From Spirogloea muscicola (taxonomy: Eukaryota > Streptophyta > Zygnematophyceae > Spirogloeales > Spirogloeaceae), in NCBI GenBank assembly GCA_009602725.1, contig WELB01000029.1:758591-772011 (forward strand): a stretch of DNA of 13,421 nt. The letters run 5' to 3'. The position numbers and the translations under genes are program-made. Shown here in pieces: positions 8,806 to 13,421 of this stretch (positions are counted from its first letter, which is position 1; each line of letters opens with the position of its first letter). A model generated the notes under the pieces. The model ran no database searches. It was not told the DNA's origin and saw nothing but the letters and a program-made list of their open reading frames with translations.

Positions 8806-10313
8806 ATGGACGTCCGCGAGGGGCCTGCTGGCGACGGCGGCGATGAGGGAGCCGTCGGCTGCAGCAGTAATGTGGGCGCCCACAACCACAGCGGCGGCCT
8901 GCACCTGGCGCTGACAGCCGGCCTGCGAGCGCTGCTGCGGGACGCGTGCGAGCTCTGCGACTTGCCGCCGGGCGACGGCGAGGCCGCGGCGGCCCTCGCG
9001 GCGCAGCCCGACGGAGCGCCGGCGCCCTACGCCCTCCTGCGGCGCCTCGCGCAATGCCTGCGCGCGCATCAGCTCGAGGGCGGCTCCGCCGGCACCGCTT
9101 GGCTACACCGGGCGACTGCCGGAAGTGACATCTTGCTCAACAGCCCCCGCATCCGAGAGAAGGTGTGCATGGTCGCAGTACTGCAGCTTTCTGTGTGTGG
9201 GATTCTGTTTGTAGCTTTCTGTGTGTATTCACGTCACTGCATGTCAAATTCAGGGGCTTATGGGTAGACGTCGCTTCCTGCGATGTATGCCTTGCTTCGG
9301 CTTGAGTGCTCGAGAGGCAACAGCAGCGCGCCCCTGGTGTGGTTCTCGCAGAGCCCGGAGCTCCAGGCTCGGCTCGCCGAGCTGCAGGATGCAGCAGACC
9401 GGCGGGCGTATGATGAGCTTGTGCACGACGTCTCCAGGCGGGCGGTAGCCGAGCAGGGCCGTGAGTACGTCTCCTCGTACCGTGATCAGCTCGGCTTCGG
9501 TGAGGCGACCAAGCAACTCCATTACTGTGCAGCATAACCGCCTTGAGCTCCTCAGTGCCTCGTGTGCCTCTGTTTGACTTGTTGGCCGCGTAATGTCCAG
9601 GACTGCCTTGCAATGACAGATCACACGACGCAGACTAAACATGCAACTCCTCTGATTCACAAATTTGACACTCTGAATAAAGGATCCTTATTTACTTATC
9701 AAGTTGTGTTGCCTTCCTTCACTTAAGTGTGTCACCGTCAAATGTGAGCCCTGAAGTATGAACCTCCTGAGCTGCCCCACTGGCAGGCTTGCACGTCATC
9801 CTCACCATGTTCACAGGCTTCATGTCGGGCTGGACGCTGCTGAAGGCCATCTCCCGGGACGTTGTCCTGGTGCACAGCTCCGCCTAGCTTTGCACTTCCT
9901 TCCTAACAGACATGCTGCTAATGTCAATTGCCAGTGGTGGTTGAATGTGCAGCAGCTGCAGCTCTATATTCACATCTTGACTACCATTCTTGTCAAATTG
10001 AGCCGAATCGAGCATGGCATGAGTAGATCTCAGCCTTTGTTTTTCCGCATAACTGCAGCATACGGCGGGCGGGACGCTTGGCCTTGTTGCCGGCATGCTC
10101 CTGGAGACTGTCTTGTACATGATTCGGGTGTCGAGAGCCGAGGAGAGGCAGAGAAGGAAACACAGGCAGTCCAGCACGACTCGTCAAGGGGCTGCCAATG
10201 AGGCACGCCATGATGGCTTGCCAGCTGGAGCTGGCGGCGGGCAGGGAGGGGAGGCCATGCTCAGCTTGCCCAACACGACTGGCAAGAGTGCTGCCAACAA
10301 GAAGCAGGACTAG
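8806..10313 (+). CDS. VMA12: Vma12/TMEM199-family V-ATPase assembly factor, 4 exons
   Basis: ER membrane protein expected to help assemble the membrane (V0) sector of the vacuolar H+-ATPase, with a Vma22-type partner in yeast. Exons: 8806-9162, 9352-9499, 9787-9869, 10059-10313; introns GT-AG, phases 0, 1, 0. This gives 280 residues. The start ATG sits in GCCATGG. Exon 1 is an Ala/Leu-rich cytosolic domain ending in SPRIREK. Exon 2 begins with SPELQARLAELQDAADRRAY, the family signature (compare human NPELVARLEKI followed by EEY). The segment SSYRDQLGFGLHVILTMFTG opens transmembrane helix 1 (about 170-192). GGTLGLVAGMLLETVLYMIR is helix 2 (about 200-219). A basic, Gly-rich cytosolic tail follows and ends in KKQD, a dilysine ER-retrieval pattern. 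The exon 3 donor could instead be the GT at 9861 or 9864, since all three sites are phase 0. The family assignment rests on motif and topology match. The tail length is unusual compared with human TMEM199. Confidence 0.88.
10302..10313 (+). other. VMA12: C-terminal dilysine (KKQD) ER-retrieval motif of the VMA12 homologue
   Basis: The last codons are AAG AAG CAG GAC TAG, which put lysines at positions -3 and -4. This is the KKXX pattern bound by COPI for Golgi-to-ER retrieval of type I or multispanning proteins with cytosolic C-termini. In yeast the KKXX motif known in this assembly pathway is on Vma21p. Confidence 0.65.
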
Positions 10314-10341
10314 GCCCATACTTAGTGTTAATTTCTGTATC

Positions 10342-10346
10342 TTACA
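10342..10346 (-). promoter_or_regulatory. Candidate TGTAA poly(A) signal for VPS26C (minus strand)
   Basis: TTACA on the plus strand reads TGTAA on the minus strand. It is the first such motif downstream of the in-frame VPS26C stop at 10742-10744, about 400 nt away. It lies upstream of the VMA12 signal at 10391 in plus-strand terms, so the two transcripts would overlap. Confidence 0.4.
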
Positions 10347-10390
10347 AAGAGTCAAATTGGGGGCTGTACATTCCCCGAGCCATTCACACA

Positions 10391-10395
10391 TGTAA
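10391..10395 (+). promoter_or_regulatory. TGTAA poly(A) signal for VMA12
   Basis: TGTAA lies 78 nt after the VMA12 stop codon on the coding strand. The motif and the short distance are typical of chlorophyte transcripts. Confidence 0.6.
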
Positions 10396-10741
10396 TCTGC
10401 ACAATCTGTAGACCAAGCTTTGAGGCCTATTGGCTGGCCAATCACAGCCATTGCCCTCTACCACTTTTAGAGCTCAAATTTAACGATCTTGCAGTTTATG
10501 TACGCAAGCTGGACTACATGTACAATCACGTATGTAGGCAAGACCTTGCGCCACCTTGCGGTGTTGCCTGGATCGTTCAGCAGTCTTCGTGACCGATTGG
10601 AGCAGGTCATGCTCGCACCAATCGTAGGGGCAGAGTCTCCGTGGCAATCTGGAGGAATTGCAAGGAAGGCAGTCAACAGCATGAGCAGCCAGGTGCACAA
10701 CGTGTGGCAAGGGAGTGCAGTTATTTTCTGAGGAGTCCAAG

Positions 10742-13421
10742 CTACCACGGTGACTCGCAGCATTGAAGGAGCACTGCAGAAGTCTCGAAGTCTAAGAGTG
10801 CTTCTGAGGCAATAAGTATGTGTGAACGTGGTGCATACACCAACAAGGTGCACAGCTTCCAGGAGCAAATGCAACAGTATCGGGATGGACATAGACACTT
10901 GGCGACCAGAAACAAGTGACACAAGCAGCTGGCACCATGAGGAGCTGAGGGGCTTACCAAGTCACTGGCGGGATGGAGGTCATGGGACTGCAACGGCCTC
11001 AACCGCCCCTCGTTAAAGCGCACCACCACGTTGGCCTCAAACTCCAGCACAAAGGAGCTGCTCAGCTGCAACCGAGCAAGCCCGTCACGAAGAACAAGCA
11101 CACTGCTACTGCTGTGCGTTGCAGAAACCTATGCAGCCATGTACACAAGCAACAGTCTTGAAGGCCATTGAATAATTGTGGCAGCTATACCCAGCTGAGA
11201 TGGTGGGGCAGGTGAAGAGCCGCGGGAGGATGATATAGATAGGCAGCTTCAATCCTCGAGGGACATCACCATCTGCAATCTGCACCATGCATGTAACAGA
11301 CCCGTGTGACAGACCCGTCTCCAAATAGCCCAGGTCAGCTGTTGGGATGCCAACGTGGCTGAGATTGGTCATGGCGTTGACGCGAGACAGCGAGCCTGCA
11401 GACTACCCCATGAGATTCTTGAAGAGCAAACACTGACTGACGCAGGGAGAGCTAGCACAGGCCTGTGCACTTCGAAATTCAAAAACTTGTGAAAACTTGG
11501 TGCACTTGTGACGATCAAAGTGGGGCTGTGCACCTGCGTGCATTGTACTTCTGTGACCTCCTTCACCATCTGGCCACCGGCAGCAACAGACTCAATCCTC
11601 AGCAGCTGCACCTCGAGGGACTTGATGGCCAGCGCTGACTGCTCCACAGTCAGGCTGCCAACCAGCGGCTCAGAGAGACTGCAGGTTGTGGCCAGGGTGC
11701 CCGATATGCAGAAGCCTCCTGAAAAAAAATTTTATCGAGGTTTCAGGACCTGCTTTACTGCAAGCAGGGTGAGTTGCTAGATATATGAAGCCCTTGCCCT
11801 GAAGACTGAGCACACGATCAAAGCAGAACCACGACTTGGTTGTTGGTAGCGGGTGGTGAATGCAACGGTTGGTGGGCAGACCCGCTCGCAGTGCAGAGCC
11901 GATGGCGTGCTTTTGAGTGTCGGCTGTGAGCGCAAAGTTGACGCTGTTGCTCGGGGGCCTCTGCACGCCTGTGCCACCAAAGCGAGAGATCCAGCAACTG
12001 CGAAGCATGTCAGCAAAACTCATCCCGGAGCTCACAGCGGCACTACGACGCCCCTGCAGTGGCTCGCTTTGCACAGCTCGTTGCCGGTCATGATCCAGTA
12101 GAGTGCCGGCATACCTGGCTTGCCCTCAACAATGAACTCCGCCGTGGCCTTGATCGCCTTCTGGAGCAAGCCGCGCGGCAGCTCCACCGACAGCAGGTAC
12201 TGCAAGCGGGCACGTCCATGGTCAATTCCAAAGCTCGTCCAAGCGCGTCATTCCACTTCAGAGCTACTCCTGTCTCCATGCCGACTAGAAATGTAAGACT
12301 TCTCTGTCATAAGCTGGAGGAGCTGGCCCCTAGATTGCAAGACCTACACTCAGTAGCTTGGTATCCACAAGTCCCAAGGGGTCAAGCAAGTCCACCACTG
12401 AGAGGAAAGGTCAGAGGCCCTTCAGACCTGGATGTTGATGTACGCCCCATGGTATGTCTCGAGAAGCGGCAGCCCTGATTCGCCGGGCTGCTGCTCCAGC
12501 CTGAAGGAGAACCCAATCTGCGTGCCATATTGGCGAGCAAGGAGAGCCACAAGCTCCTCAAGCGGCTCAAAGCCCGCCGCCACAGCTGTAGGACTGGGTC
12601 TGGAGCAGCTTGGCGAGCAGCAGGAGGGGCATGGCGTCCGCCATGGCAGCCACTGGGCAGCGGTGGCGGCAACTGCGGCAGCAGCTGCGGCAATAGAGTG
12701 GCTGACCTCACTGGTGCCGCGGGGGATGCTGCCCGGTTGCTCGAGCTCCACAGTCCTCTGGCTGCAGGGCGATTGGGGTGTCACGAGCAAGCGGTAAACC
12801 CAAACACCAAGACCTTTTCTAAGAGCCTCCTGAGTCTAGTGCAACCATCTTCGGCGATGATCTGGCCGCGTTCAGCTTCTGCAGGCAGAGAGGCTCAACC
12901 GCTTTGGCTGGCTTGCACTGAATGGCAGTGCGAGGCAAGCACGCATGCGGCGGCGTTCCCATACCCTAAACGCAACACCCTATTTCCTAGACCCCGACAG
13001 CCACGTCATACAAGACTGCGGTGGTTTGAGAAGTCCTAAGCCCTAACCCAACACCCTAAATCCTAACCCGACACCCTAAACCCCAAACCCGGACAGCCAC
13101 GCCGTACGAGACGGCGATGCTTTGAAGACGCGCCGCCGCAGCTCGTCTCCCGAGCTCGCTGCAGCTCGCGTCAGCAGTGGACCCTCGACCCTAAGCCCGA
13201 AACCTAAACGCAAACCCTAAACCCGCCACGTGGGATCTGGGCGCAGCGCGGCGGCTCACAAGAGCTGGACGGGCGCGGCGTTGGCGTACATGGCCAAGAA
13301 CGCCTTGGTGCTGTGTGCGGCCATCTGAGCCGTCGCAAGCGCCGGGAAAGCCGCGGCGCGCGGCGGGTCAACCGGGACGCTCTCGCGGCGGCCGACGCCG
13401 GGACGGCGGCGGCGGAGGCGG
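10742..13421 (-). CDS. VPS26C: VPS26C (DSCR3) Retriever subunit, 8 exons visible, 5'-partial
   Basis: Arrestin-fold subunit of the Retriever complex (with VPS29 and VPS35L), which recycles membrane cargo from endosomes. Exons read on the minus strand: about 13324-13260 (possibly starting further upstream), 12761-12707, 12517-12428, 12199-12115, 11968-11882, 11718-11534, 11279-11191, and 11057 downward. All introns are GT-AG and phases match. The joined protein reads FLAMYANAAPVQL, then TVELEQPGSIPRGTSE|IGFSF, then LLETYHGAYINIQ|YLLSVELPRG, then AIKSLEVQLLRIESV, then VTEVQCTQ|IADGDVPRGL, then PIYIILPRLFTCPTISAGSF and VLEFEANVVVRF. Each block aligns almost without gaps to human VPS26C (297 residues; for example VKPIQII, KTEIPFEF, YETYHGVFVNIQ, IADGDVCRGL, PRLFTCPT, VEFEVNIVV). 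About 250 residues are supported. The first roughly 50 are outside the window. After VVVRFNEGRL the family C-terminus is not recognisable: either the frame runs on to the stop at 10742-10744, or a GTAAGC donor at 10957 leads to a final exon I could not find. Confidence 0.9.
12964..13224. repeat. Degenerate telomere-type repeats (CCCTAAA / TTTAGGG)
   Basis: Exact CCCTAAA units start at 12964, 13054, 13074 and 13215. Variants such as CCCTAAC (13041), TCCTAAC (13061), CCCCAAA (13081), CCCTAAG (13189) and ACCTAAA (13202) lie between them. CCCTAAA is the C-strand of the plant-type telomere. The units are scattered and decayed, and they lie inside the VPS26C intron, so this is an interstitial array rather than a chromosome end. 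Confidence 0.8.
12994..13131. repeat. Duplicated non-telomeric block spaced 96 bp apart
   Basis: GACAGCCACG occurs at 12996-13005 and 13092-13101. Each copy continues into a similar sequence (TCATACAAGACTGCGGTGG against CCGTACGAGACGGCGATGC, then TTTGA-GAAG against TTTGAAGA). Each follows CCCTA-type units, so the telomere-like units and this block form a diverged higher-order repeat with a 96-bp period. Confidence 0.65.

Larger units (their letters stand above)
12762..13259 (-). other. Long VPS26C intron containing telomere-like sequence
   Basis: This 498-nt intron has a strong donor (GTGAGC after codons for APVQL) and the acceptor CCCTGCAG. Its phase 2 junction rebuilds a gapless alignment to the family (PVQLFQRTVEL against PIQIINSTIEM). 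It carries the TTTAGGG-type repeats in sense orientation and a CACGTG palindrome (13227-13232). No other gene is seen in it. Confidence 0.8.

Noticed and set aside
8396-8846. Overlapping plus- and minus-strand frames upstream of VMA12 as coding genes
   Set aside because: Several frames are open at once because of high GC. None has family motifs, and they overlap the likely VMA12 promoter or 5' UTR.
9221-9351. Earlier acceptor (9253) for VMA12 exon 2
   Set aside because: It opens a different frame that loses the SPELQARLAEL block. Only the acceptor at 9350-9351 joins in phase with exon 1 and preserves the family signature.
10467-10922. 151-codon minus-strand frame as a separate gene between VMA12 and VPS26C
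   Set aside because: It overlaps the VPS26C 3' region in a different frame and shows no family motif. It is most likely untranslated sequence.
12964-13224. Chromosome end or telomerase RNA template
   Set aside because: The repeats are degenerate, run in the wrong orientation for a right-hand telomere on the plus strand, and are flanked by VPS26C exons on both sides. There are also too many decayed units for a telomerase RNA template, and no such RNA is otherwise indicated.

Overview
The window is nuclear DNA of a green plant-lineage alga, most likely a chlorophyte. The genes have many GT-AG introns, the exons match land-plant and animal orthologues, a chlorophyte-type TGTAA poly(A) signal follows a stop codon, and degenerate TTTAGGG-type telomeric repeats occur in one intron. 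A trebouxiophyte fits best, but the genus cannot be named from the sequence. There are no bacterial operons, CRISPR arrays, rRNA or tRNA genes, and no intact transposon.

Three protein genes are present, and all had to be assembled from exons. (1) Positions 1-6575, plus strand: a phage-type (T7-like) single-subunit organellar RNA polymerase, RPOT. It has 21 exons in the window and is open at its 5' end. All intron phases join, giving 970 residues with every catalytic motif and a normal C-terminus. (2) Positions 8806-10313, plus strand: a complete four-exon gene for a Vma12/TMEM199-type V-ATPase assembly factor of the ER. It has two C-terminal membrane segments and ends in a dilysine KKXX tail. 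(3) Positions 13421-10742, minus strand: VPS26C (DSCR3), the arrestin-like subunit of the Retriever endosomal recycling complex. Eight exons are visible, the first roughly 50 residues lie beyond the window, and the last exon is uncertain.

RPOT and VMA12 are in tandem, separated by about 2.2 kb without a recognisable gene. That spacer holds the RPOT 3' UTR, a strong stem-loop, a 26/27-bp inverted repeat with a 191-bp spacer, and several short imperfect duplications. VMA12 and VPS26C are tail to tail, and their candidate poly(A) signals are arranged so that the transcripts would overlap. The VPS26C intron at 12762-13259 contains the telomere-like repeats and a 96-bp-spaced duplication.

The three genes serve different housekeeping systems (organelle transcription, V-ATPase assembly in the ER, endosomal recycling), and nothing suggests a shared pathway. 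I found no new biological system. The items most worth a second look are the intronic telomeric array, the dilysine tail on the Vma12 homologue, the fold-back sequence in the spacer and the overlapping 3' ends.
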